Positions 47,640 to 58,763 of a stretch of DNA of 64,000 nucleotides are shown here, piece by piece. This DNA is from Gymnopilus junonius (taxonomy: Eukaryota; Basidiomycota; Agaricomycetes; Agaricales; Galerinaceae). The stretch lies in the NCBI GenBank assembly GCA_015501075.1, contig JADNYJ010000022.1, positions 295,659-359,658 of the forward strand, written 5' to 3'. Below the pieces are notes generated by a model. It ran no database searches. It saw only the letters and a program-made list of their open reading frames with translations, and was not told the origin of the DNA. Made by a program: the position numbers and the translations under genes. Position 1 is the first letter of the stretch; every line of letters begins with the position of its first letter.

Positions 47640-49990
47640 TCAAAAACTTGAAAAACATGTCAATCAGTGAGACTGTGAGGTAAAAGAAGGCAGAGACGCC
47701 AGCTTTCAGCCATTGGAGGAGGACAAACAAAGCAAACATGATGACGAAATGTGATTTTGGGCCATGAAGGGCAGGAGAAGAACAAGTGCGGCAAAGGTGA
47801 AAGATGAATCAGGACATGCGAAGAGATCCGTGATGAATCATGAGGCAAGGTCCACCAACCGGCTTGCTGATGAGCCAGAAGAAGCGGGTGAGGTGGCGTT
47901 GGAATATGTCGGTGACGGGGTCTCAGGTGTGTTGGGATCTCAAGGGGTCTTCATGAGGGTTCCTGGAGGAAAGAGCCATGGCCGGAGAAACCTGGCACCG
48001 GACTTGACTTTTCTACGTTGAAAGGCATGTTCAACTTCGAGAGCTTGGCTTGGGCGGCGTTTTCAAGACAAAGGTGGTGCATAGTCGGGGTATGAGCGAT
48101 GTTCCTTGTCCTCTGCGAAATCCACCTTGATCACGTCCTTGAAGTTTGAGAGTATAGGGTTGTCGACAGTGAGCTCCCAGTCTAGATATATGTGGACATT
48201 TCCCTCTCCATCTGATTGACTTCCCTCAGCATAAACATGTATCATGTAGGCCAAGATGGAAAGCCGGTGGCCGGATGAACCAGAGGAGACAGAAAGCATG
48301 CTTTTAGCTGTTGGAGGAGAACAAGTGCGGCAAAGGTGACAGAGAGTTGTAATTTTGTATGATGAAGGACTTGGGGGCTGGACCATCACCAAATCGTAGA
48401 ATGGCGAAGATGAGGAGAAGAGAGGGGGCAGGTCGACGGTTGAGACCGAAGGAGAGGGGAATCCTAGGCCCAGGTCATCCAGACCAGGCTCATCTGTAAA
48501 TCGCACTCATTGCGGATCCGAAGACGGGAGTGGCGTAACAGCAGGTGATAAAATTGCTGATGCTTGCCATGCGAGCGAGGATGATACCGACGTGGGCGGT
48601 GAAGGAGATGGTGGCCGATCCAAGGGTGATAGCAGCGAAGGCAACTTGCCGCCACATGCCCGCTGAGGGTGAGCTGTCTCTGTGGGTTCGTGTTCAGTCA
48701 GATGACATGACGAAAAATCCAGGGGCGATGGTGGTTGCAAAGGGTCCAGTGGCAAGGAATCCGTAGTGGGGATGTTGTCACCAAGTGGCGGTAAATGCAG
48801 ACATGTGATGTCGGTGATGAAAATTCCAAGGGTGGTGGTTGTGAATGACATTTTGTTGGTATGTTGTACAATTGCGGAGGGTATATGAGGTGGTATCGAG
48901 TTTCGTATCCTTGGTGCTTGTCGTGATGCTCCCAATCTATCGAGGTCAGTGTCGCCATCGGTAGTGGAGGCAAAAGTTCCAGTGTAGAAATTGCCAGAAC
49001 TTCATCCACATCATCCTTGTCCTCCTCGACTTAACTCAGATGAATCTGGAAAAGGAGGCGATAAAGAAGAAGACAACATTGAAGACGAAAATGACAGGGA
49101 TAGCACACTGCGGTCGTCGTCCAGATCAGTATCACCAACTCTGGGCACATGGACCAGCGGCATCCTAAGTCATCGAGAAAAGTTGAGTATGGCTGTTGTT
49201 TGGGGCTGGTAGGGCTTGGAGGCATGGGACTTGTCAAAAAATGCGTGCAGCGGTGGTTGGAGGCTGCAATACAGCGATAACAGTGACAGATGGAGCCTCA
49301 GATCACTATCGTGGTTTGTTGAATCGTTGTAGAAAAGTTACGAAGGCTCTCCAAATGGAACTGCGCTAATGATGAGGGTGCCTGCAATGACGAGCACATT
49401 CACAGCGGTGATAATGCTGTATCCCGAGAAATCGGCAGTTGTTGAGGGGGGCGTCATCCAAAACCGAAGTAATGCCAGGGTCATAGATGTCGTATGAAGC
49501 TTGCGAAGTAAGAGCGTATCCCTACAAAATATAATCTAAAGGTCAGCGTTCTGCACCACCACCACTCAGCTCAAGCTGATCAGCACCGCAAAAATTTCCG
49601 ATGAACCAGGCCAAAAACATCGCCAAATCGGACTCACGTAGCTGGGTGTCGGATTCAACAATGTTCCATAGTTCAGCAGCAAGAAAGAAGGTATAAATTG
49701 CCTGGAGATCGTCTAAAGAAAGCGCGAGCCACCAGCTGAGGTATCACCACCCGCCCATGTCCGACTCCGCGCAGGAGGTGGCAGCTTCTTGGGCCTCAAT
49801 GGGTCGTGCACATGAACTAGCGACGAGCTGAGCCATACTTGTGATCCTGGCTTTGGTGAACGCGAAGTGACGAGCAGAAGGAGCGGCCAATGGCGTCGGC
49901 ACTGACCACGACGAAGTGGCTCAGCTCCTCACAAACAAAGGAAGTGCGAGCACTGCTGTCGGTCAGGGTGTTACAAGCTTATAAGCCAAG
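47640..49990. other. Degraded, partly duplicated sequence without a clear gene
   Basis: The phrase gagaacaagtgcggcaaaggtga occurs twice (about 47773 and 48312, second copy on the same strand), each about 40 bp downstream of a ttggaggagg-type stretch, so a 500-bp unit seems duplicated. Minus-strand frames around 48063-48506 and 48507-48935 are rich in Ser, Pro and His with no domain. A hydrophobic stretch (GYSIITAVNVLVIAGTLIIS) is readable on the minus strand near 49400. I cannot support a gene. Confidence 0.4.
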
Positions 49991-50149
49991 ATGACTAGCA
50001 GAGACTGGATTAGCCACAGGCAGAAGGGACGAGAGCTTGCAGCCGTCTTTGCAAGAAATTCGTGGCCGTGGTATGGATAGCCTGAAAATGATGTCAGAGG
50101 AATCTGAGACTCAAGAGAGAAAACATATCATACCGAAACAAGTGCCAAG

Positions 50150-51160
50150 AGGCAAGCCAGTGTAGTAGAGGCCTCATCACGGTTGGCGTTGTCCGTTGTC
50201 AATGAGAGCATCAACGGCAGAAGATACTGGCCATTGGCGATACGTTCAAAGAGAGTGCGGTTCTCGGTGATATCAACTGCCTTGCGAGGGTGCTTGGCAT
50301 ACTCCTCAAGTAGCCGAAGAACCAGCGGACGGAGTTCTGGTAGTCGTCATGCTTCTGGCATTCCTGTAGAATAAAGCGTAAGTGACGTTTCACAGAGTTC
50401 AGAAAATTTTTGAACGAACCTTCTTTCCGCGGAAGATGAACTGGTCACGACGCTCCTCAGGGAAGTACTCCTCGCTAAGGAAGGTCATGGTGCGGTTGTA
50501 AGTGTCGGAAGCCTTGTCCTTGTGTTGGTGAGGAATACGATCAGGGATTTCATCCTATGAAAACGAAGTCAGACCAAGTCACCGGAATGGAACCTCGCCA
50601 ACTTACTCGGAAAGCCCTCATCTTATCCATAACGCCCGCTTCTTCTCCTCAGTCGAATCAGCCTTCCATATATCCTCGGTGTCCTTCGTTTCCGTAACAT
50701 CTATTGCAACATTGAGTCAAGTATTTCTTTGATGGATGACAAGACGCACCAATATGCTGATATAGCTTATCATCAACCTTCCATGTTACTGCCAAGTGAT
50801 TGATGCCTTTGGAAGACGGCCGTATGACAACAACTCCACGTTGCCGTTTTTGAGGTATGCCTCTGCTTGAGCAGTGTTGAAATTATGGAAGTTAGGGTGC
50901 TTGATAACACGACGAGTGCGGTCGGTCTGAGCGCGCTTCATCCTCGCCAACAGCTCTTGGTCCTTTTCGTGGTGGAACTCATCCCAATTCTCATCCTTTT
51001 TGACTTTCCGGATGAGACTGTCACCTTCTGGAAGATCGCACGGTCTTGCCGATAGGTCGACAAAGTGGTCTTGCTCGAGTTGGAAACCCATACGAATGAC
51101 GACACCCAATATGGTCTGGCCCTTTGCCAGAGAGTTTCGGCCAGAGTGTGGCGATAGTGA
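50150..51160 (-). pseudogene. Chimeric pseudogene: Spt6 SH2-region piece joined to a HAM1-like (DUF5923) piece
   Basis: Minus strand. 51160-50730 codes the S1/SH2 region of transcription elongation factor Spt6: [93 protein letters not shown]. After an intron (50751-50702 region) the frame enters [67 protein letters not shown] and ECQKHDDYQNSVRWFFGYLE, which I recall from the fungal HAM1-like DUF5923 family. The two are unrelated host genes. Single missing bases occur at 50847-50851 and two places downstream. No start, no Spt6 remainder, and introns are kept, so DNA-level capture, not a retrocopy. Upstream (51430-51230) an unidentified piece FEVHKLPSVFSLIDRD lies on the same strand. Confidence 0.65.
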
Positions 51161-51539
51161 AAACACCAACGACAGCATTGTCAGGTTTTCGTCAAGACAT
51201 GAGGTCTTTGAATTCATCTATGTTGTCCTGGTCGCGGAGGCTGTCTATCTTTGTGTTCCCGCATGCGAGTAGCTTGAGCTTGTCGGGTGAGGAGCAAGGT
51301 TTTGGCGGCCTTGACTGCAGTTATGGAGAGACAATCGCGGTCGATGAGGGAGAAGACAGAGGGGAGCTTGTGAACTTCGAAGTTGGTGAGGACGAGAGCC
51401 CTCATTCCTTGTCCAGAGACTGAAAACTGGGCCATTAAACTTGCAGAAACGCTCTCTCCGAACCATTACGTCCGTGAGAGTCACCATGTCGACGGCTTCA
51501 AGTGCTCATTCAGAGCGAGAGCCATTGGCGAGAACCAGA

Positions 51540-52110
51540 CCCATGGCGGCGAGCATCCAACTCGCGCCTGTGGCGACGAGCATCCAAACCACGCCCATTG
51601 TGAGAATTGTGGCGAGAGCCCGAGGCATGACGACGGGCATCTAATTCGCGTCTGTGACGGGAACCAGAGCCATGGCGGCGAGCCTCCAATTCACGCCCAT
51701 TGTGGGAGTTGTGGTGGGAGCCTGAACCATGGCGGCGAGCATCTAGCTCACGTCTGTGACGAGAACCAGAACCGTAGCAGCAAGCCTCCAAGCCGCGCCC
51801 ATTGTGAGAGTTGTGGCGGGAACCCGAGCCATGGCGGTGTGTATCTAACTCACGTCGGTGACGAGAGCCAGAACCATGGCGGTGGGCCTCTAAGCCACGT
51901 CCATTTTGGGAGTTGCGACGAGAACCGGAGCCATGATGGCAAGCATCCAATTCGCGTCTGTGGCGAGAACCGGAACCATGTCGGCGGGCTTCCCAATCGC
52001 GCCCGTTGTGAGAGTTGTGGCGGGAGCTTGACTCATGGCGGCGAGCATCCAAATCACGCCCGTTGTGAGAGCTGTGGCGACAACCCGAACCGTGGCGACG
52101 AGCTTCCAAC
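51540..52110 (-). repeat. Composite minisatellite coding an Arg/His/Ser repeat
   Basis: About six copies of a roughly 105-bp composite unit built from a 60-bp and a 45-bp half, all multiples of 3, so every frame stays open. On the minus strand each unit reads SHNGRELEARRHGSGSRH then RRELDARRHGSGSRHN (35 residues), a basic, RS-like repeat, uninterrupted for 199 codons (52109-51510). On the + strand the same DNA reads a Cys/His/Gly-rich repeat with CxxCG. Neither has a recognised family. Which strand, if any, is expressed cannot be told. Confidence 0.75.
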
Positions 52111-54412
52111 TGCGAGAAGCATGACGGGAACCTGAGCCATGCCTACGAGCTTCAAGGGCACGTCCACTGCGCCACGAATGACGTCGTGAGCGGCCACCTC
52201 AACACCCGGAATAGTGGTCTAAAAATCAACGATGTCAGCATGAACAACAGAGCTGGTTACAGGTGCACAAGACCACTTACGGGGAGAGCATGAGCCGACA
52301 AGACGGCAGCGAGGACGAAGGCGATGAAGCTCGCTCCAGCTCTGCGCGCATCAACGCAGCCAGTTATCTTGTTGATGCTGGCGGCGGCGGAATGGCTGGG
52401 TGCCAGGGATTCCAAGGGCTGAAGAAACCAAACTACAAATCAGTATGTATTCGACCCAAGTCCACATGATAGAGGTGCGTACTCACCTCGTGCCAAGCTC
52501 TAGCTTTGTCTGGAAGCTCTCTGTCTGCTTGTAGATGGGCGTGAATGTCGTTCGCGGCTCGCCTACGAGTGGGACGGCGCCGCCCTTGCTGCATTCTGTC
52601 GATTGCGTGTGCTGCTGGTGACAGTGGGACGGAGCAGCGGAGAAATTGAGGGTCGGAAGGTATTAATGCTGACCTAACAAAGAGACGGTGAGCAGGGACC
52701 GCCCACCCCTTGCCGTGCAGAGATGGGAGAGTCCCAAAACACGACGAGAGCTCAGCTACCGCCCATCGTGTGCGGGTTGTTGAGGATGGACGCGTTGGAA
52801 ATCACGCTCATGTCGTGCTCGCGAGGTGGTTGGCTGCTGAGGACGACGACGAATGACGGTGCAGGTGCGAATCAAGGGCTACAGAAGAGAATTGTTGAGC
52901 TGGGGTGTCTGGGGTGCCGGAAAAGGAGCTTCGAGTCGCTAGAAGGGGCTGCTGAAGACAAAGTCGTCGCACAGTGCGAGTCAAAGGGTGTAGGAAAGCG
53001 ATTTCGAGCTGTGTGGGTGCTGGTGGCGGCGCTGAATGGGAGGGAGGAGAGGCCGCTAGACTCTGGATGAAAGTGCGGTGGTGCGGAGGGGAAGAAAGAC
53101 CAACGTTCCGTCCAACGTCCGGTGGGTAGGTTGGCGAGTTCCGTACTGAGATTGGGAGGTGGAATGATGGCAGCGAGCCGTGCTTGTCAGTGAGCCTGAG
53201 TACTTGAGTCTTGAGTGCTTCTCGAAGGCAGGAGGTACTAGTGCGGGGGTGGGGGACGACCGGAGAGCTGTTGGTGCAGGGTGCAGGGTGCCAGTGAAGA
53301 AGGACGGAGGAATGAAGTGATGTTTCCGGGTCCTGTGGTAGTCGTCGTCGCCGCGCGTCGTGGAAAAGAGGAACGGGAGAAGAAAGGGTAGGATGAGGGG
53401 GGGAAGAGGACGAGGACGTCGATCTCACTGTACATGTGTGGACCTGTGGTAGCTGGGTCTGGCTGGACATAGGAAGGTCGATGAGGGTTGCGGCCGAGGC
53501 ACGACAAAGGTCCAGATATGGGGTACACGGAGGTAGCTGCTGCTACTGCCCATCTCCGATGAGCAACAAGAATGGCTGCGACAGCTTGCCAAGAGACCGA
53601 GTCGACCTCATCTTCTCATCCAGTCTCCATCGATGCCATCGATCATCTCTATACCTGTACAGTGGGCGGAGTAGGGTCAAAGAAGGTGAGGAGGGGATGG
53701 GATGATGGCCGAGTTGCGATTGCTTGTCAGACTCGTCGTGAGGTGGGGAGGATGTGGATCCACAATCGAGTTGGAGGAGGTCCACAAGAAGGGAGCTGGC
53801 TGTAGATAGCTTGAAATCGAACTCGATGCATGTATGAAGCTGGCGCCGGTGCGCATTGATCACGGTGAATGTAAGGTCGATATGACACCAGATAAGAACT
53901 GAGATCCTAAGATCAAAGATAGTAAGTGATAAGTCAGTACGTCATACTCGCAGAGGTACCTGATCCTGTGATACTTACCTTGACTATAGACTCACACGAC
54001 AGAGTTCAAAGACTCCCACCGCCATCACCGGCCATCTTGCGGGCCTCCAGGTAACGCGCCACCATACGGTTCGGTTCGTCTTGCGACCGATATCGTCGAT
54101 TGCGTTGGGAAAGCGATGGGGATGAGGAGGTGGCTGAGGAGTGGTGCAGAGGCGTTAATCGGTCGTTCAAGGCAGGGTCGAGGCGGGTATGGAGGTGGGA
54201 AAGTGCAAACTCGAAGGTCGATTTGAGTTCGCACTTTCCCAGAGGCAGGTATCAACAATGAGGGTGAGGATCAACAAGCAGACGCGACTTGGACGCGTCC
54301 ATAGGTTTGCGTGACGTTGCACGTGACTGTCGCGTCCTGCAAGTTCGGACTTCGACATCGACCACGTCGCGTCCTCGTGCCCTCCGGACCTCCCACTCTT
54401 CTGTCGTCGTCG
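52110..54412. other. Long stretch without a supported gene
   Basis: Ser/Pro/Thr-rich frames run on the minus strand (52808-53470) because the + strand is G/A-rich; there is no domain and no splice pattern. The last 100 bp are probably the promoter of the Tet-like gene. Confidence 0.4.
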
Positions 54413-57400
54413 ATGTCGAACGTAGTCCTCTCCCCGTCTGAGCTTGCCCGTATCGTCGCTGCCCTCTCCGGCGCTCCTGGAGAGGATGTCATTGATGAAT
54501 TTGAATGAGCAGCAATTGCTCTGAAACTGCAGGGTGCCCTCAACTCTGCTCAGTCAACCTCTGGCCCTTGGGGAATACCTTCAGCAACACTCTCATTTCC
54601 TGCTGCCAGTCCTCACCTTCCACCGGCTTCCTTGCAGGTATGTGATCTTTGCGGCATCTCTTTTAAAACAAGGTTTGACAGTGTGATTGCAATAGACAAG
54701 GGGTTCGAATCCCGGCATGGCAATGCCTTTTTTGGCCGACTTGAGGTCATCAGGCTTTGACTTCAGGCCTAATAATACTTTCGGGTTATCTATCGACTTC
54801 GGATGTGCAAAATCCAGTTCCAGCCGTTCCGATCACCTGGTCGCCTTTCCAGACCTCTCGAGCTCCTCCTTTCCTGTAGGATCTGGGACACCTAAACCTC
54901 TTCCCACTCTGCAAGATGCTGGATCGCCCTTACCTTGCGTATGTCCTCATCTTTTGAGACGAGCGTATGAGTTGCTAATCTCCATATCATTATTCAGAGT
55001 TCTATCGTACAGCCTGGGCAATGCGGTGTATATTCCTTCAATATGGTCACCAATGATCCTCTAATTGCGGCGCAAACCTACCCACCCCATCTGTTGATGC
55101 CGTCTTCTTCGAATCCAGGCGATCCGACTCCTTGTGTCGACCCTCGAGACCTCACATCGCCAATGCGACCTCTCCAGCGAATCGATTGTCAGCCTTCCAG
55201 CCATGGATTCTCGGCAGTTGATGAGGATCAGGAAGAGAACGAGGACATGGAGGAGGTCATCATTCCTCCAGCACCTCGACTCCATGCTCCAGATCCATCC
55301 GCAGCTGGACCTGCCCACGCATCCTTTGATATGAATTGGGATAGCGACGAGCATCATGACGACCCCATGGGCGACAACGATCTTGGTGACAGTGAGGACG
55401 ACAATGGTGACAACGGAGACAACGATGGCGGGGGGCCGATCGCCAACGCCGTGGAAGTACTGAAAGTTTGTTCAGATGGCTGGGGTACGATCCTCCGGCT
55501 GGTGGAAATGGCGGTCCTGGCCCTGGAGGTGGAGGTGGTGGAGGAGGCGGCGGTGGAGGTGGTGGTGGAGGAGGAGGAGGAGGAGGTGGTGGTGGTGGTG
55601 GTGGTGGTGGGTGGTGGATGGGGTGGATGGGGTGTGGCATTCCCCAACTATTGTCCTCGAGCAAGTGCAAACACTATTCGCGAGCCCAACCGCCCTCGCA
55701 GAACCGCCAATGCTCTGATTCAAAACGACGCCCCAAGAGACGAAAATCTAGATGCTTTTCTTGCCAGCGACCGACCTGAATCTGGACCAGGAGATGGACG
55801 ACAGCGCAACAGGCCGAGAGGACCACCCACATATTCGAATGCAAGTGCTATGCCCATTGCAGAAGACCCTCCTCCTGACATGACTGTTCGTCAGTTTTTC
55901 ATTGCATTGGACTCCCTCGGGGACATCTGCCTACATCCTAGCCCAGGAAAGAAGCTGAAGGGGAAGGGGAAGGGGAAAGAGAAGGAAGTGACGTTCATTG
56001 GCCAGCCGGAGCAACTATTACAACTCATTTGTGGGAAGTCCTCAGTTGAAGAGCTGTCGGCATTTTTCAATGGCGTCAGCAATGCACCTTCAGCCGACGA
56101 TATTCTAGGGAGGATCAGCCATTTTGCAGATGCATGCTATGCGGCAGAGCAGACTGAAGCTCTTCTTCAGCTTGTTTATTTTTTAAATGCAATAAAACTT
56201 GCCTGCCTGATACAGCGGTATGTTCAACTTCCACTTCGATTCATGATGGCACCAATCTAATGTATTATTGTAGGTTTCTGAACGCTCACCATGGATACTT
56301 AATCAGTGACGTTTGGAATGACCTTGAACCCGAACAAAACTACCTCGATGGAAGTTAAGGATCTACCTTTTTCATGGGCTGGTAGCCATCAGAATGGCTG
56401 GTGCTGGTCAGTCTCTATTCTTTCTTGTGAATATCTAAAGGCTGACTAGAAAATAGGGTCTATGTACCTTCTTGTAATGATTGCATGCGCAAAACTCAAG
56501 ACAAAGTTGCTCAGTATTGATGCAGCAACTATTGGAGTGATTGCACGTTTCATACGCTTTCCTAGCAGTAAGTCCATTGCTACAATTGTCAATCTGTCCA
56601 CCAGTTGACTCCGTTTATAGAGTCCCCTCTCGGAATGCTGATAAGGAAGAATGTCATTCCTGCCATTGCCATGCTTCGACAGAAGTATCCCCTTCGCATG
56701 ACCTGCTTCTTTCCGACAGAATTCCTGCAGTCCTTCTATGTCACCCAGGATGTCAATTGCACGAACCTGGTTACGACGGACACCATATTCGATAGCTTCA
56801 AGCTATTCAAGTAAGTAGGCCTTAAATCTCTCCATGTGCATTGGGTTTATTTGCTTGAACAGTGACTTCATCAAGGCCAGGGACTGGGATGCTTGGGCGG
56901 AATGTCAGCTGCAAGTTGAACTTCCAGGAGGTCCATCTCTTGATCTGCTGAATACCGGCCTTTTTACGCCTGTCGACTTTTCAGCTGCAATCAAAGCTGC
57001 CAGAGAAGCTGGTCCTTGGGTCGCCGTATGCTCTCAGACAACAACAACTACCTCCCTACTCCTCCTAGAGATGCCTCACCTGCCACTCCATCTAGGCCCA
57101 CCGCACCTGCTACCCCCATGATGATGGCCACTCCCATGACCACTCCTCAAGCCCAGCAGCCTATTGGTCGCCCACAGAGCAGCAGTCATGTTCTTGCTGG
57201 CGAAGAAGAGGATGACATATCAGAATCTGACGACGAGGTGACTCCTCTGGACTGGAACTCAAGTATGGATGATGAACTGCTATACATGTTCAAAGTCAAC
57301 TTCAAGCCTCAGCTCGACTACAACACTAGGGTTTTTTATCCGACTGATTTTGAAGGAAGGTTTGAAGAAACAGAGCGCCAAAGGGGGTTTGCTGCAAAAG

Positions 57401-58548
57401 CAGATTACCCGGAGACTCTTGAAGAGTTTGAGAAGCGGGTACGTTATCATTTCCCTGTTATCTAACTTGGACTTAAACTGACCACCACACTCATATAGTA
57501 TCGAAAGCAACTCACCAGTGGCAAGCGACCCAATCGCCAGACTTTTCTGGGTCTTGATTACAGAATTATAGAAGGGTATGTTCTTGCTTTCCCAATTCTC
57601 AATGACATCTCTGTCTGACTAAGGGTGTTCAGGTGAATGTTGCATATCAACGATGCCAACGGCAACCTCCTTCTAATGTTTTGGGATCATATGAAGGATT
57701 CTATGAGGGATACATTGCTGCATAAGATGGAATATATCCTCTCCGGCCAAGTCAAATACGTCGACACCAATCTGAAGGCATCAACAACATATTCGGTGCT
57801 CTTCATGCCTCATGGTACCCCAGATTTGCCAAGAATGTGAGTTTAAAACCCGGATTGGTCTTCCTCGTCAGTCAGCTTAATGAATGTTTGTCTTTAGGGG
57901 TACGGAGCTCCTTCTACTGCAGATCCTTCTACACTACAGAGGGATGGCCGAAGACCTGTCAACACAAGCCTGAATGTCCCCAGGCTTAGCAAAGAAATCA
58001 AAGATAATCAAGAGGTCTATCAAATGCTGTTGGATGCTTTGCGTCCGGCTTTGAGTGGATCTATGCAACTGTAAGCTAATTGCCAATGACTTCGCAAGCC
58101 AATGCTGATGTCTTCAATATAGTTAAAACGCCTTTTCCCAGACACATTTCTCTCCCTGTCCATCAGCGTGCAGTTCCTTCCAAACAGCACTACGTCCCCG
58201 TGTACCCATTCGCTGGTTTCATTCTCAATGTCAATGTCTCTACCCGCATGCACAGAGACACTGGGGACAAAGACATCTGCCTGGTACTCGTCATCTCGGA
58301 CTGTAGGCGGAGAGCTGGTCTTGGTCGAACCCGGTGTCGTTTTGAGAATGAGGAGTGGGGATGTGGTGGTCTTTCCCTCCAAAGCTTTTACCCACCTGAA
58401 CCTTCACTTCAAAGGGAAGCGCATTTCTTTGGTCCTTCATACTGACAAATGCATGAAAGGTTGGGAGAAAAATGGAAATGGATGGCTTGACAATGCGACA
58501 TTTCGATTTGTCATGGATGATGATGACCATTACAGTGGCCATAGGTAG
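54413..58548 (+). CDS. Tet/JBP-like 2OG-Fe(II) dioxygenase gene, frame-damaged
   Basis: One long spliced frame. Exon 1 (54413-54640) starts MSNVVLSPSELARIVAALSG; an in-frame TGA at 54506-54508 (GAA TGA GCA, likely from CGA) interrupts it, then LKLQGALNSAQSTS continues. Later exons hold Ser-rich and acidic regions, a GGT repeat (55520-55615), TVRQFFIALDSLG, LLQLVYFLNAIKLACLIQRF, IPAIAMLRQKYPLRMTCFFP, MDDELLYMFKVNFKPQLDYN, and the C-terminal oxygenase: FILNVNVSTRMHRDTGDKDI with the iron HxD (58251-58259), GGELVLVEPG, SGDVVVFPS, THLNLHFKGKRISLVLHTDK with the distal His (58392) and the basic 2OG ligand. This matches the fungal Tet-like family, some members of which oxidise 5-methylcytosine. Frame breaks at about 56350, 57012 and 58310. 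Possibly a pseudogene. Confidence 0.6.
55520..55615 (+). repeat. (GGT/GGA)n trinucleotide repeat inside the Tet-like gene
   Basis: About 95 bp of ggt and gga triplets, open in all three frames (poly-Gly, poly-Val/Glu or poly-Trp/Arg). The Gly-rich frame and the flanking frames suggest that repeat length changes have shifted the reading frame. Confidence 0.85.
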
Positions 58549-58763
58549 ATTTCCTACTCTGTCAAAGGTCTAATTTCTCGTCATCTCTTCCATATTACAT
58601 TCTGTACCTTGTCAAATATACGAGTATCCTACCTTTTCGTTTATAATGTCTATTGTCACGTGGTATCTATATTGTCCCGAAAATGAAAACGACCTCATAA
58701 TTCTTGTCATCCACTTCCATCTCTCATTGGCTTGCTACACAACAAGGGTTTGCTTTGCCTCTC

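Noticed and set aside
51383..52135. 250-codon + strand frame with CxxCG repeats, like a zinc-knuckle protein
   Set aside because: The repeat unit is a multiple of 3 and stop-free on both strands, so openness is no evidence; spacing of Cys/His does not fit a known finger.
52808..53470. 220-codon Ser/Pro/Thr-rich minus-strand frame
   Set aside because: Low-complexity shadow of a G/A-rich strand with no domain or splice structure.
54690..54725. tRNA-like B-box (ggttcgaatccc) suggesting a tRNA gene or SINE
   Set aside because: No cloverleaf can be built (T-stem mismatched, no anticodon or D arm), and the motif lies inside an exon that reads TRGSNPGMAMPF in phase with its neighbours.
55468..55779. 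Poly-glycine protein from the GGT repeat
   Set aside because: All three frames are open across the repeat; the flanking conserved sequence continues in a different frame.
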